Below are positions 40,696 to 49,029 of a DNA stretch of 64,000 nt, piece after piece. Source of the stretch: Xanthomonas sp. SI. Lineage in GTDB: Bacteria; Pseudomonadota; Gammaproteobacteria; Xanthomonadales; Xanthomonadaceae. The stretch is from the NCBI RefSeq assembly GCF_014236855.1, contig NZ_CP051261.1:2480001-2544000 (forward strand). Reading direction: 5' to 3'. Under the pieces are notes generated by a model. It worked only from the letters and a program-made list of their open reading frames with translations. It did no database searches and had not been told where the DNA came from. Both the position numbers and the translations under genes were made by a program. Every line of letters begins with the position of its first letter. The stretch's first letter is position 1.

Positions 40696-43211
40696 GCGCC
40701 GGCTCCGTCCAGCGCGCGCACGTCGGCTGCGCTCTCGCAGTCCAGCGCCTGCAGGGCCAATGCCTGCAGCGCGTCCAGGCGGCTGCCGCGCAGGCGCGCC
40801 TTCACCGCCGGCACGTCGTTGGGGGTCATCGACAGCTCGTGCACGCCCAGCCCGGTCAGCAGCGCCGCGCCGAACGCATCGCCGGCCAGGCCGCCGCACA
40901 CGCCGACCCAGCGCCCGTGGCGCGCAGCGCCTTCGACCGTGGTGCGGATCAGGCGCAGCACCGCCGGGTGCAGGCTGTCGGCCTCGGCGGCCAGGTCCGG
41001 GTTCTGCCGGTCGATCGCCAGCGTGTACTGGGTCAGGTCGTTGGTACCGATCGAGAAGAAGTCGGCATGCCGCGCCAGCGCGTCGGCCTGGATCGCCGCC
41101 GCCGGCACTTCGATCATGATCCCCAGCGGCACTTCCGGCGCGTCCAGCTCGGCGCGCAGGCGTTCGCACGCGGCGCGCAGCGCGACGATCTCCGATGCCG
41201 AGGTGATCATCGGGAACATGATCGCCAGCTTGGCGCCGTCCCTGGCCGCGCGGTACAGCGCGCGCAGCTGCGGTTGCAGCAGGTCGGCGCGGCGCAGCAG
41301 CAGGCGCGCGCCGCGCACGCCGAGGAACGGGTTGTCCTCGCGCGGCAGGTTCAGGTGCGCGACCTGCTTGTCGCCACCGATGTCCAGCGCGCGCACGATC
41401 AGCGAACGTCCGTCCAGCGCCTTGGCCATCGCCATATAGGTGTCGTACTGCTCGTCCTCGCTCGGCGTGCTGCCGCGCTCCAGGAACAGGAACTCGGTGC
41501 GCATCAGGCCGACGCTTTCGGCGCCTTGCGCCAGCGCCATCGGCACCTGCTCGGGCAGGTTGACGTTGGCGCCGATCTCGACACGGTGGCCGTCCTGGGT
41601 CTGCGCCGGCTGGTTGCGCTGCTCGGCCTCGCGCTCGCGCAGCTGGCGCTGTTCTTCGATGTAGGCGCGGGCCGAGGCCAGGTCGGCCTCCGACGGCGCC
41701 AGATACAAACGGCCGCTGTTGCCGTCGACGATGACGGTGGCCCCGTCGTCCAGGTCGAGCAGGTCGGCACCGCCGGCGACCAGCGCCGGCAGGCCCAGGG
41801 TGCGTGACAGGATCGCGGTATGCGAGGTCGGCCCGCCCAGCGCGGTGGCCAGGCCGAGCACGCGGCTGGTGTCCAGGTGCGCGGTGTCCGACGGCGACAG
41901 GTCGCTGGCGAGCAGGATGCACGGGCGGTCGGGCAGGTGTTCCAGGCTGCCGCTGGCCAGGCTCGGATCGATCTGGGTCAGCACCCGGCGGCCGACGTCG
42001 CGCAGGTCGCTGGCGCGCCCGGCCAGCACCGCGTTGCCCAGCGCCGACAGCTTGTTGGCCATGCGCTCGACCGCCTGCTGCCAGGACCAGGCCACGCCGT
42101 GGCCTTCGACCATCAGCTGGCAGGCCAGGGTGATCAGGTCGGTGTCGTTGAGCAGTTCGGCCTGGGCGCGGAAGATCGCCGCGTCGCCGGCGCCGAGCCG
42201 GCGCCGGGTGTCGTCCTCGATCGCCTGCAGTTGCTGGCGGGTGCGCAGCAAGGCGTCGTGCAGCAGCGCGCCGCCGTCGCTGAGCGGCACCGGCGCGTCC
42301 GGCACCGGGCCGTCGTTGCCGGCCAGCTTGTGCACCACGCCGATCGCCAGGCCCGGGCTGGCGCCGATGCCGACGATGGCCGGCTGCGCCTGCGGCGGGG
42401 TCCAGCCGCTCACCGGGGCGGCACGGCGCTGCGCCGCGGCCTGTGCGTCGGCTTTCTCCTGTGCGGTGAGGCCGTCGATGACGCTGCGCAGCCGCGCCAG
42501 CGCGGCAACCGCGTCCTGGCCTTCGGCCGAGATGGTCACGGTGTCGCCGGCATGCAGGCCCAACTGCAGCAGCGACACCAGGTTCTTGGCATCGCCGGTT
42601 TGTTCGCCGGCGCGCACCTGGATCCTGGCGGCGAAACCGCGCGCGGTTTCCACCCAGCGCGTGGCCGGGCGCGCATGCAGGCCGGTGGGGTAGGCGACGG
42701 TCCAGTCGAAGCGCTCGCCGAGGTCGGCGACCGGCTTCCCGCTTGCCGCCGCGACCGCATCCTGGCTCAGCGCGTCGACGATCGCCTGCGGGTCGTCGCT
42801 GGCGAACAGCGCGTCCAGCCGCGGCTGGTCCTGGATCAGCCGGGTCAGGCGCCGCAGCAGGGTGATGTGGGTATCGGACTGCGCAGCGATGGCGACCACC
42901 AGGTGGGTGGTCTGGCCGGGATTCCACTCCACACCGTCGCGGATCTGCAGCACCGCGATGCCGTCGCGCTGGACCAGGTGGCGGTCCTCGCCGGTGCAAT
43001 GCGGGATCGCCACGCCGTGGCCGAGGAAGGTATTGGCCAGCGCCTCGCGGCGCAGCATGCTGGCCGCATAGGCCGGCGGCACACAGCCGGCGGCGACCAG
43101 CAGCTGTGCGGCCTGGGCGATGGCGTCGGCCTTGTCGCGGACCTGGACGTTGACGCGGACCAGTTCGCTGGCGACCAATACGGGGGGATTCGTCTGGGTC
43201 ACGCGGGGCAT
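40692..43211 (-). CDS. fruB: PTS fructose EIIA-HPr-EI multiphosphoryl transfer protein
   Basis: An 839-residue cytoplasmic fusion carrying the whole soluble phosphorelay: EIIA-Fru (GHGVAIPHC, His71), an HPr domain (PTGLHARPATRW, His near 179) and a complete Enzyme I (GGPTSHTAILSR, active His near 464; catalytic Cys in GVCGGLAGD near 771). It takes phosphate from phosphoenolpyruvate and passes it to FruA, so fructose uptake here need not depend on general PTS proteins. First gene of the fru operon, divergent from fruR, with an operator palindrome 36 bases upstream. Confidence 0.96.
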   Translation of the reverse strand: MPRVTQTNPPVLVASELVRVNVQVRDKADAIAQAAQLLVAAGCVPPAYAASMLRREALANTFLGHGVAIPHCTGEDRHLVQRDGIAVLQIRDGVEWNPGQTTHLVVAIAAQSDTHITLLRRLTRLIQDQPRLDALFASDDPQAIVDALSQDAVAAASGKPVADLGERFDWTVAYPTGLHARPATRWVETARGFAARIQVRAGEQTGDAKNLVSLLQLGLHAGDTVTISAEGQDAVAALARLRSVIDGLTAQEKADAQAAAQRRAAPVSGWTPPQAQPAIVGIGASPGLAIGVVHKLAGNDGPVPDAPVPLSDGGALLHDALLRTRQQLQAIEDDTRRRLGAGDAAIFRAQAELLNDTDLITLACQLMVEGHGVAWSWQQAVERMANKLSALGNAVLAGRASDLRDVGRRVLTQIDPSLASGSLEHLPDRPCILLASDLSPSDTAHLDTSRVLGLATALGGPTSHTAILSRTLGLPALVAGGADLLDLDDGATVIVDGNSGRLYLAPSEADLASARAYIEEQRQLREREAEQRNQPAQTQDGHRVEIGANVNLPEQVPMALAQGAESVGLMRTEFLFLERGSTPSEDEQYDTYMAMAKALDGRSLIVRALDIGGDKQVAHLNLPREDNPFLGVRGARLLLRRADLLQPQLRALYRAARDGAKLAIMFPMITSASEIVALRAACERLRAELDAPEVPLGIMIEVPAAAIQADALARHADFFSIGTNDLTQYTLAIDRQNPDLAAEADSLHPAVLRLIRTTVEGAARHGRWVGVCGGLAGDAFGAALLTGLGVHELSMTPNDVPAVKARLRGSRLDALQALALQALDCESAADVRALDGAGA

Positions 43212-43246
43212 CCTTCGAAGGGCTGGGGCGGCGAGTGGGCGCAGTG

Positions 43247-43260
43247 TGGGAACGTTCCCA
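43247..43260. promoter_or_regulatory. FruR operator O1 (perfect palindrome)
   Basis: TGGGAACGTTCCCA is a perfect 14-base palindrome of the LacI-family operator type (central CG). It lies 36 bases upstream of fruB in the fruB-fruR divergent region and shares 11 of 12 core bases with O2. Confidence 0.75.
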
Positions 43261-43272
43261 GTGCTGCGTCAA

Positions 43273-43285
43273 TGTGCACTGCACA
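43273..43285. promoter_or_regulatory. TGTGCA-C-TGCACA inverted repeat in the fruB-fruR region
   Basis: A perfect six-base inverted repeat with a one-base centre sits between the two FruR-type operators. It does not fit the TGTGA-N6-TCACA spacing of Clp/CRP sites. Its binding protein is unknown. Confidence 0.35.
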
Positions 43286-43356
43286 ATTTATTCGGGAAAT
43301 CCCGGTGCTACTATCGAATTTGGCCACTTGGAAGGGGGTTGCAGTGGGAATTTTGC

Positions 43357-43368
43357 GGGAACGTTGCC
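43357..43368. promoter_or_regulatory. FruR operator O2 overlapping the fruR leader
   Basis: GGGAACGTTGCC differs from the O1 core GGGAACGTTCCC at one position. It ends two bases before the fruR GTG and covers its ribosome-binding site, suggesting autoregulation. Confidence 0.65.
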
Positions 43369-43369
43369 A

Positions 43370-44350
43370 GTGACGGTCAGCATTCACGATGTGGCGCGGG
43401 TGGCCGGGGTCTCGACCTCGACCGTGTCGCGGGCGCTGGGCCACGGTCCGGTCAGCGAGGACGTGCGGGCGCGGGTCGAGGCGGCGGTGCGCGAGACCGG
43501 CTACCGGCCGAACCTGATGGCGCGGCGGCTGCGCTCGCAGCATTCGGGGATCGTCGGGCTGATCGTGGCCGACATCCGCAACCCGTTCTTCACCGCGGCG
43601 ATCGGTGCGGTCGAGGAGGTGGCCTATCGCGCTGGCATGCGGGTGATCCTGTGCAATACCGACGAGGATCCGCAGCGCGAGGCGCTGTACCTGCAGCTGA
43701 TGCAGGAGGAGCGGGTCAGCGGCCTGATCTTCGCGCCAACCCGCACCACCCAGAGCCAGTTGCCGAAATTGAACTTCGATTATCCGGTGGTGCTGCTCGA
43801 CCGCGCCGGCAAGGCCGGGGTGCACGACAGCGTGGTGCTGGACAACGCCGCGGCGATGGCGAGCCTGATCGAGCACCTGGCCGAGCGTGGTTTCCGCCGC
43901 ATCGGCGGGCTGTTCGGCAAGACCAGCAGCACCGCCGCCGAGCGCCGCGACGGCTACCTGGCGGCGATGCAGGCGCACGGCCTGGCGCCGGACTATCGCG
44001 AGGTGGCGCCGAGCGCGGAGGCGGCGACCGCCGAGGTACAGGCGTGGCTGGCGCAGCCCGAGCGCCCCGAGGCGCTGGTGGCCAGCAACAGCCTGTTGCT
44101 GATGGGCGCGCTGAAGGCCGCGCGCGGCGCCGGCCTGCGCATTCCGCAGGACCTGGCGCTGGCCGGCTTCGACAACGAGAGCTGGACCGACCTGGTCGAG
44201 CCGGGCATCACCGTGATCGAACAGCCGGTGGAGGACATGGGCCGCACCGCGATGTCATTGCTGCTGGAACGGCTGAACGCACCGACCCTGCCGATGCGCA
44301 AGGTGGTGCTGAGCGGGCGTTGCATCGTGCGCGGGTCGAGCCTGCGCTGA
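43370..44350 (+). CDS. fruR: LacI-family transcriptional regulator of fructose use
   Basis: A 326-residue repressor-type regulator. The N-terminal helix-turn-helix and hinge read SIHDVARVAGVSTSTVSRALG, followed by a periplasmic-binding-protein-like effector domain (GLIVADIRNPFFTAAIGAVEE, ending LSGRCIVRGSSLR). The start is the GTG at 43370, which gives the canonical LacI N terminus (VTVSIHDVARVAGVS). It is divergent from fruBKA, and two related operator palindromes lie between. The effector is probably a fructose phosphate; this is inferred from position. Confidence 0.9.
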   Translation: MTVSIHDVARVAGVSTSTVSRALGHGPVSEDVRARVEAAVRETGYRPNLMARRLRSQHSGIVGLIVADIRNPFFTAAIGAVEEVAYRAGMRVILCNTDEDPQREALYLQLMQEERVSGLIFAPTRTTQSQLPKLNFDYPVVLLDRAGKAGVHDSVVLDNAAAMASLIEHLAERGFRRIGGLFGKTSSTAAERRDGYLAAMQAHGLAPDYREVAPSAEAATAEVQAWLAQPERPEALVASNSLLLMGALKAARGAGLRIPQDLALAGFDNESWTDLVEPGITVIEQPVEDMGRTAMSLLLERLNAPTLPMRKVVLSGRCIVRGSSLR

Positions 44351-44391
44351 CTGTGTGGCGCCACCGAGGGCGGCGCGGTTTGTTTACTGCG

Positions 44392-44568
44392 CTATTCGCT
44401 GCCGTCCGGCCGCGGGTAGTCGCGTTCCGGGTCGGCGTGATTGCGTTCGGGATCGCTGTCGGGCTGGTCGCGGTCCTTCCACTGCGCATCGTCGTTGTGC
44501 AGCTTGTCGGGCGTCTGGCTGCGCTGCTGGGAACTGTGCGCGTTCTCGCGGTTGGAGGTACTGGCCAT
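44392..44568 (-). CDS. small hydrophilic hypothetical protein
   Basis: A 58-residue, very polar protein rich in Asp, Arg, Asn, Pro and Ser (for example NREN, DPERNHADPERDYPRP), without membrane helix or cysteine. The duplicated DPERN/DPERD motif is visible. A good ribosome-binding site (TGGAGACAC) precedes the ATG. It follows the GTG-started hypothetical gene by 14 bases on the same strand. It looks disordered; function unknown. Confidence 0.6.
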   Translation of the reverse strand: MASTSNRENAHSSQQRSQTPDKLHNDDAQWKDRDQPDSDPERNHADPERDYPRPDGSE

Positions 44569-44582
44569 GCGTGTCTCCAGGG

Positions 44583-44906
44583 TCAGGCGGGGGCGGGGGT
44601 CGGATCGGGATAAATATCGTGCCGCTCCGAACCGTCCAGCCTGGCCCAGCAGCCCAGCACCAAGGCCTCGGCGTCGCTCCAGGCGATGCGCGGCCACGGA
44701 TGCTCGGCGTCGTAGCGTTGGCGCAGGCGCTGGATGCGCACCGCATTGGACTCGCGCGGCAACTGCAGGAATACGTCGCAGGCCATCTTGATCAGACGCG
44801 CATGCTCGCTGAAGGACTGCGGGCCCAGCTTGCCTTCCCCGTGCAGCATCTTCCAATGCGCCAGTTCGGCTTCGACATCCACGAGCAAGCTCGGAGCATG
44901 GCTCAC
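44583..44906 (-). CDS. conserved-looking hypothetical protein (107 aa)
   Basis: A 107-residue cytoplasmic protein with an ordered helical composition (EAELAHWKMLHGEGKL, ARLIKMACDVFLQLPRE, WPRIAWSDAEALVLGCWARL). I do not recognise a family. The start is GTG, supported by the strong ribosome-binding site AGGAGAACTCGCC. It is probably co-transcribed with the small polar protein downstream. Confidence 0.65.
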   Translation of the reverse strand: MSHAPSLLVDVEAELAHWKMLHGEGKLGPQSFSEHARLIKMACDVFLQLPRESNAVRIQRLRQRYDAEHPWPRIAWSDAEALVLGCWARLDGSERHDIYPDPTPAPA

Positions 44907-45219
44907 GGCGAGTTCTCCTGTTGGGTTGGGGGCATATGGGATAAGGGCCGTTCCGGTGTTTGCGCGGAACCGTTTCCATACACTAAGACGCGCCGCGTAA
45001 AGACCAGGTCACACTGGTGTCGTGGCGGTGGCAAGAGTCGCGACATGCGCAATGCCGCGTGTGCGACGGGAACGCGGCTTGCAAGACGTCCGGCTCCGCT
45101 TGGAGCGCGCCGCCGCGGCGCTTACCATGGCGGCGGGTCCGCGCCGCGGACATCCGCACTTCCGCGACCACCCGCGGCGCCGGCTCGCACCGCCGCCGCG
45201 GCGCCCTGAAAGGAACGGC
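44907..45219. other. 313-bp divergent intergenic region
   Basis: No gene is supported between the 107-residue hypothetical gene and the divergent nucleotide-sugar dehydrogenase. It must contain promoters for both, but no consensus pair could be assigned with confidence. Confidence 0.5.
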
Positions 45220-46512
45220 ATGCCCGTCGCTATCGTGTTCGATCCCGCGCAACTGCGCATCGGCGTCATCGGCCTGGGCTATGTCGGCTTGCCGCTGGCG
45301 GTGGCGTTCGGCGCGCGCTACGACACGCTCGGCTACGACATCGATGCGCAACGCGTGGCGCAACTGCGCGATGGCCACGACCAGACCCTGGAAATGGAAC
45401 CGGACGAACTGCGCGCCGGCGTGCACCTGCGCTACAGCGACGATGCCGCCGCGCTGCGCGACCGCAACGTCTATGTCGTCACCGTGCCGACCCCGATCGA
45501 CGCCTACGAACAGCCCGACCTGCAGCCGCTGCGCCAGGCCAGCGAACTGCTCGCCGGCGTGCTCAAGCGCGGCGATCTGGTGATCTACGAATCCACGGTG
45601 TATCCGGGCACCACCGAAGAGGTCTGCGTGCCGCTGCTGGAACAGGGTTCGGGCCTGCGTTTCAACGAAGACTTCCACTGTGGCTACAGCCCGGAGCGGG
45701 TCAACCCGGGCGATCGCCAGCGGCGCCTGGCCGACATCCGCAAGATCACCTCCGGCTCCAGCGCCGCGGCCGCCGACGCGGTCGATGCGCTGTACGCGAG
45801 CATCATCGGCGCCGGCACCTGGCGCGCGCCGTCGATCCGCGTCGCCGAGGCGGCGAAGGTGGTGGAGAACATCCAGCGCGACGTCAACATCGCCCTGGTC
45901 AACGAACTGGCGCTGATCTTCGACCGCCTCGGCATCGATACCCAGGACGTGCTGGAAGCAGCCGGTACCAAATGGAACTTCCTGCCGTTCCGCCCCGGCC
46001 TGGTCGGCGGCCACTGCATCGGCGTGGATCCGTACTACCTGCTGCACAAGTCCGAGAGCATGGGCTACCACCCGGACCTGATCCACACCGCGCGCCAGGT
46101 CAACAACCGGGTCGGCGCGCACGTCGCCGCGCGGGTGCAGGCGCTGCTGGCGGACAAGGGCGTGAACATGGCCGAGGCCGCGATCCTGGTGCTCGGCGTC
46201 ACCTTCAAGGAGAACTGCCCGGACCTGCGCAACAGCCGCGCGCTGGAACTGGTGCAGGCGCTGGCCGCCAGCGGCGCGCGGGTCGATGCCTGCGACCCGT
46301 GGGCCGAGCCGCAGCTGGCGCGCGACCATGGCGGGGTGGAACTGCTGCCGGCGCCGGTCGCCGGCCGCTACGACGCGGTGGTACTGGCGGTGGCGCACGA
46401 CGAATACCGCGGCTTCGACGCCGCGCAGATCCGCGCGCTGGGCACGCCGAACCTGGTGGTCTACGACGTCAAGTCGGTGTGGCCGCGCGCCGCGGTGGAC
46501 GACCGCCTGTAA
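45220..46512 (+). CDS. TviB-type nucleotide sugar dehydrogenase (UDP-GlcNAc/GalNAc C6 dehydrogenase)
   Basis: A 430-residue cytoplasmic NAD-dependent dehydrogenase that oxidises C6 of a UDP-sugar to the uronate. The Rossmann motif is GVIGLGYVGLPLA (about 12-24), the catalytic Cys lies in GGHCIGVDPYYL (near 266) and the C-terminal domain has GVTFKENCPDLRNS. The sequence resembles the TviB/WbpA group (Vi antigen, O-antigen) more than UDP-glucose dehydrogenase. The ATG at 45220 has an AAGGAACGGC leader. No polysaccharide genes flank it, so it appears as a solitary supplier of a uronic acid precursor. Confidence 0.88.
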   Translation: MPVAIVFDPAQLRIGVIGLGYVGLPLAVAFGARYDTLGYDIDAQRVAQLRDGHDQTLEMEPDELRAGVHLRYSDDAAALRDRNVYVVTVPTPIDAYEQPDLQPLRQASELLAGVLKRGDLVIYESTVYPGTTEEVCVPLLEQGSGLRFNEDFHCGYSPERVNPGDRQRRLADIRKITSGSSAAAADAVDALYASIIGAGTWRAPSIRVAEAAKVVENIQRDVNIALVNELALIFDRLGIDTQDVLEAAGTKWNFLPFRPGLVGGHCIGVDPYYLLHKSESMGYHPDLIHTARQVNNRVGAHVAARVQALLADKGVNMAEAAILVLGVTFKENCPDLRNSRALELVQALAASGARVDACDPWAEPQLARDHGGVELLPAPVAGRYDAVVLAVAHDEYRGFDAAQIRALGTPNLVVYDVKSVWPRAAVDDRL

Positions 46513-46637
46513 CCGAAAACGCCGCACGCTGTGCATCGCCAAGCTGTACGCCGCCCAAGCGGGCGGTAGGCGGCGCCAGCGCCATTGCCGGCCTGCACCG
46601 CCTACACTCGCGCCTTCCGAATCTCGCGAGGAACGCG

Positions 46638-48263
46638 ATGCACCGCTACCTAGCCTATGTCGCCAGCTGCGTGCTGCTGGCGCTGTCCATCGCCCTGTGC
46701 GCGATCTGGCCGCTGTGGGGCTGGGGCGTGGCCGCCTTCGCGGTCCTGGCGCTGCTCGGCACCTGGGACCTGCTGCAGACCCGCAGCACGCTGCGCCGCA
46801 ACTATCCGATCCTGGCGCATTTCCGCTATGGGCTGGAATCGGTCGGCCCGGAGATGCGCCAGTATTTCCTGCAGAGCGACATCGAGGAGGCGCCGTTCTC
46901 GCGCCAGCAGCGCGCCCTGGTCTACCAGCGCGCCAAGAACGTCATGGACGTGGTGCCGTTCGGCACCCTGCGCAGCGCCTACGCCACCGACTACGAGTGG
47001 ATCAACCACTCGCTGGCGACCAGCGAGATCGCCCACCACGATTTTCGCGTGACCATCGGCGCCGGCTGCGCGCAGCCGTACTCGGCCAGCGTGTTCAACA
47101 TCTCGGCGATGAGCTTCGGCGCGCTGTCGGCCAACGCCATCCGCGCGCTCAACGAAGGCGCGCGCCGCGGCGGCTTCTACCACGACACCGGCGAAGGTTC
47201 GATCTCGCCGTACCACCGCGAATGCGGCGGCGACTTGGTGTGGGAAATCGGCTCGGGCTACTTCGGCTGCCGCGATGCGGATGGGCGCTTCAGCGAGGAA
47301 CGTTTCGTCGCCAACGCCACCCTGGCGCAGGTGAAGATGATCGAGGTGAAGCTGTCGCAGGGCGCCAAGCCCGGCCACGGCGGGGTGCTGCCGGCGGCCA
47401 AGGTCAGCGCCGAGATCGCCGCCACCCGCGGCGTGGCGATGGGCCAGGACTGCGTATCGCCGTCGCGGCATTCGGCGTTCTCTACGCCGCTGCAACTGCT
47501 GCAGTTCGTGGCCCGGCTGCGCGAGCTGTCCGGCGGCAAGCCGAGCGGGTTCAAGCTGGCGATCGGGCATCCGTGGGAGTGGTTCGCGATCGCCAAGGCG
47601 ATGCAGGAAAGCGGGCTGTACCCGGATTTCATCGTCGTCGACGGCGCCGAAGGCGGCACCGGCGCAGCGCCGGCCGAGTTCATCGACCATGTCGGCGTGC
47701 CGATGCACGAGGCGCTGCTGCTGGTGCACAACACCCTGGTCGGGCTGGACGTCCGCGACCGGGTCAAACTTGGCGCGGCCGGCAAGATCACCAGCGCGTT
47801 CGACATCGCGCGCACCCTGGCGCTGGGCGCGGACTGGTGCAACGCCGGGCGTGGCTTCATGTTCGCACTGGGCTGCATCCAGTCGCTGAGCTGCCACAGC
47901 GATCGCTGCCCGACCGGCATCGCCACCCAGGACCAGCGCCGCTGGAAGCACCTAGATCCCACCGACAAGGCGGTGCGGGTGGAGCACTACCACGCCAACA
48001 CCCTGCGCGCGCTGCGCGAACTGCTCAGCGCCGCCGGCCTAGCCGATCCGTCGCAACTGGGGCCGGAGCACATCCTGCGGCGTATCTCGCAGGTCGAGAT
48101 CCGTTCGCTGGCCTCGCTGTACCGTTATCTGGAACCGGGCGAACTGCTGCACGATGGCGTGCCCGACCATGCGGTGTTCCAGGAGTACTGGGCCGATGCG
48201 CGCAGCGATTCGTTCCAGCCGCCGGCGCGGATCCGCAGCCTGCGCGACAGCAAGTCGCGATGA
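46638..48263 (+). CDS. FMN-binding glutamate-synthase-domain membrane protein
   Basis: A 541-residue protein with two N-terminal membrane helices (YVASCVLLALSIALCAIWPL and WGVAAFAVLALLGTWDLL), then a glutamate synthase large-subunit-like FMN barrel (FNISAMSFGALSANAIRALNEGARRGGF, KPGHGGVLPAAKVS, VDGAEGGTGAAP, GADWCNAGRGFMFALGC). The cysteines in GCIQSLSCHSDRCPTGIA fit the 3Fe-4S site. It lacks the amidotransferase domain, so it is not complete glutamate synthase. The substrate is unknown. Its stop overlaps the next gene by four bases. Confidence 0.85.
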   Translation: MHRYLAYVASCVLLALSIALCAIWPLWGWGVAAFAVLALLGTWDLLQTRSTLRRNYPILAHFRYGLESVGPEMRQYFLQSDIEEAPFSRQQRALVYQRAKNVMDVVPFGTLRSAYATDYEWINHSLATSEIAHHDFRVTIGAGCAQPYSASVFNISAMSFGALSANAIRALNEGARRGGFYHDTGEGSISPYHRECGGDLVWEIGSGYFGCRDADGRFSEERFVANATLAQVKMIEVKLSQGAKPGHGGVLPAAKVSAEIAATRGVAMGQDCVSPSRHSAFSTPLQLLQFVARLRELSGGKPSGFKLAIGHPWEWFAIAKAMQESGLYPDFIVVDGAEGGTGAAPAEFIDHVGVPMHEALLLVHNTLVGLDVRDRVKLGAAGKITSAFDIARTLALGADWCNAGRGFMFALGCIQSLSCHSDRCPTGIATQDQRRWKHLDPTDKAVRVEHYHANTLRALRELLSAAGLADPSQLGPEHILRRISQVEIRSLASLYRYLEPGELLHDGVPDHAVFQEYWADARSDSFQPPARIRSLRDSKSR

Positions 48264-48784
48264 GCGCCGGTACTGGGAGTGCCGGTAATGGCGTGGCGCC
48301 GCGGATCGAGCTGCGGCCAGCGACGCTGGCGGACATCGATGCGATGTGGGCGCTGCGCACCCGCTGCGTGCGCGAAGTGTGCCGCTCGCACTATCCGCCG
48401 GCGGTGATCGAGGCCTGGGCCGCATCGCCGGCACCGGCGACGTACCCGCAGTTGATCGCCAGCGGCGGCGCGGTGCTCGCCGAGGACGCCGGTGACCGCC
48501 TGCTCGGCTTCGGCATGGTCGATCTGGCCGGCAGCGAGATCGATGGCCTGTTCGTCGCGCCGGAGGCGCAAGGCACCGGCCTGGGCGGACGCCTGTTGCG
48601 TGCGCTGGAGGCGAAGCTGCCAGCGGCAACACGCATCCATCTGGCGGCGGCGCTCAATGCGGTCGCGTTCTACAGCGCACAGGGCTACACGGTGCTGCAG
48701 CAGGGCAGCTACGCGCATCCCAGCGGGATGGCGCTCGATTGCGTCTATATGGAAAAGCTCGCCGCAGCGGCGTCGAGCGCATGA
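48260..48784 (+). CDS. GNAT-family N-acetyltransferase
   Basis: A 174-residue acetyltransferase with the GNAT pattern: ELRPATLADIDAMWALR at the N terminus, the acetyl-CoA pyrophosphate loop VAPEAQGTGLGGRLLRALE near residues 100-118, and a C-terminal NAVAFYSAQGY motif. It overlaps the glutamate-synthase-domain gene by four bases, implying co-expression. The acceptor is unknown. Confidence 0.82.
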   Translation: MSAGTGSAGNGVAPRIELRPATLADIDAMWALRTRCVREVCRSHYPPAVIEAWAASPAPATYPQLIASGGAVLAEDAGDRLLGFGMVDLAGSEIDGLFVAPEAQGTGLGGRLLRALEAKLPAATRIHLAAALNAVAFYSAQGYTVLQQGSYAHPSGMALDCVYMEKLAAAASSA

Positions 48785-48963
48785 GGTGCCGGTAGCGAAT
48801 GCGAACAGCACGACGTGGTCGCCTCTGTATGGCGGCACGCGCATTCGCTCGAAGCATGCCGACGCGCGAGAACAGCGATTGCGTGCGATCTCGCTGAACG
48901 CGGTAGCCGCTTCAGCACTTCGCTAGCGCCAGTCCCTGGGCCCGTGGCAAGAGCGCAAGCTTT

Positions 48964-49022
48964 CCCGAGTCCCGAGTCCCGAGTCCCGAGTCCCGAGTCC
49001 CGAATCCCGAATCCCGAATCCC
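48964..49022. repeat. tandem heptanucleotide array (CCCGAGT / CCCGAAT)
   Basis: Five CCCGAGT units run straight into CCCGAAT units, giving about eight tandem 7-bp repeats, ending just before the stop codon of the flavoprotein gene. This is the longest and most regular of the heptamer tracts in the window. Confidence 0.93.
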
Positions 49023-49029
49023 GCGCCAT

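Noticed and set aside
48964..49022. CRISPR-like short repeats
   Set aside because: The 7-bp units are contiguous without spacers, so this is a simple tandem repeat.
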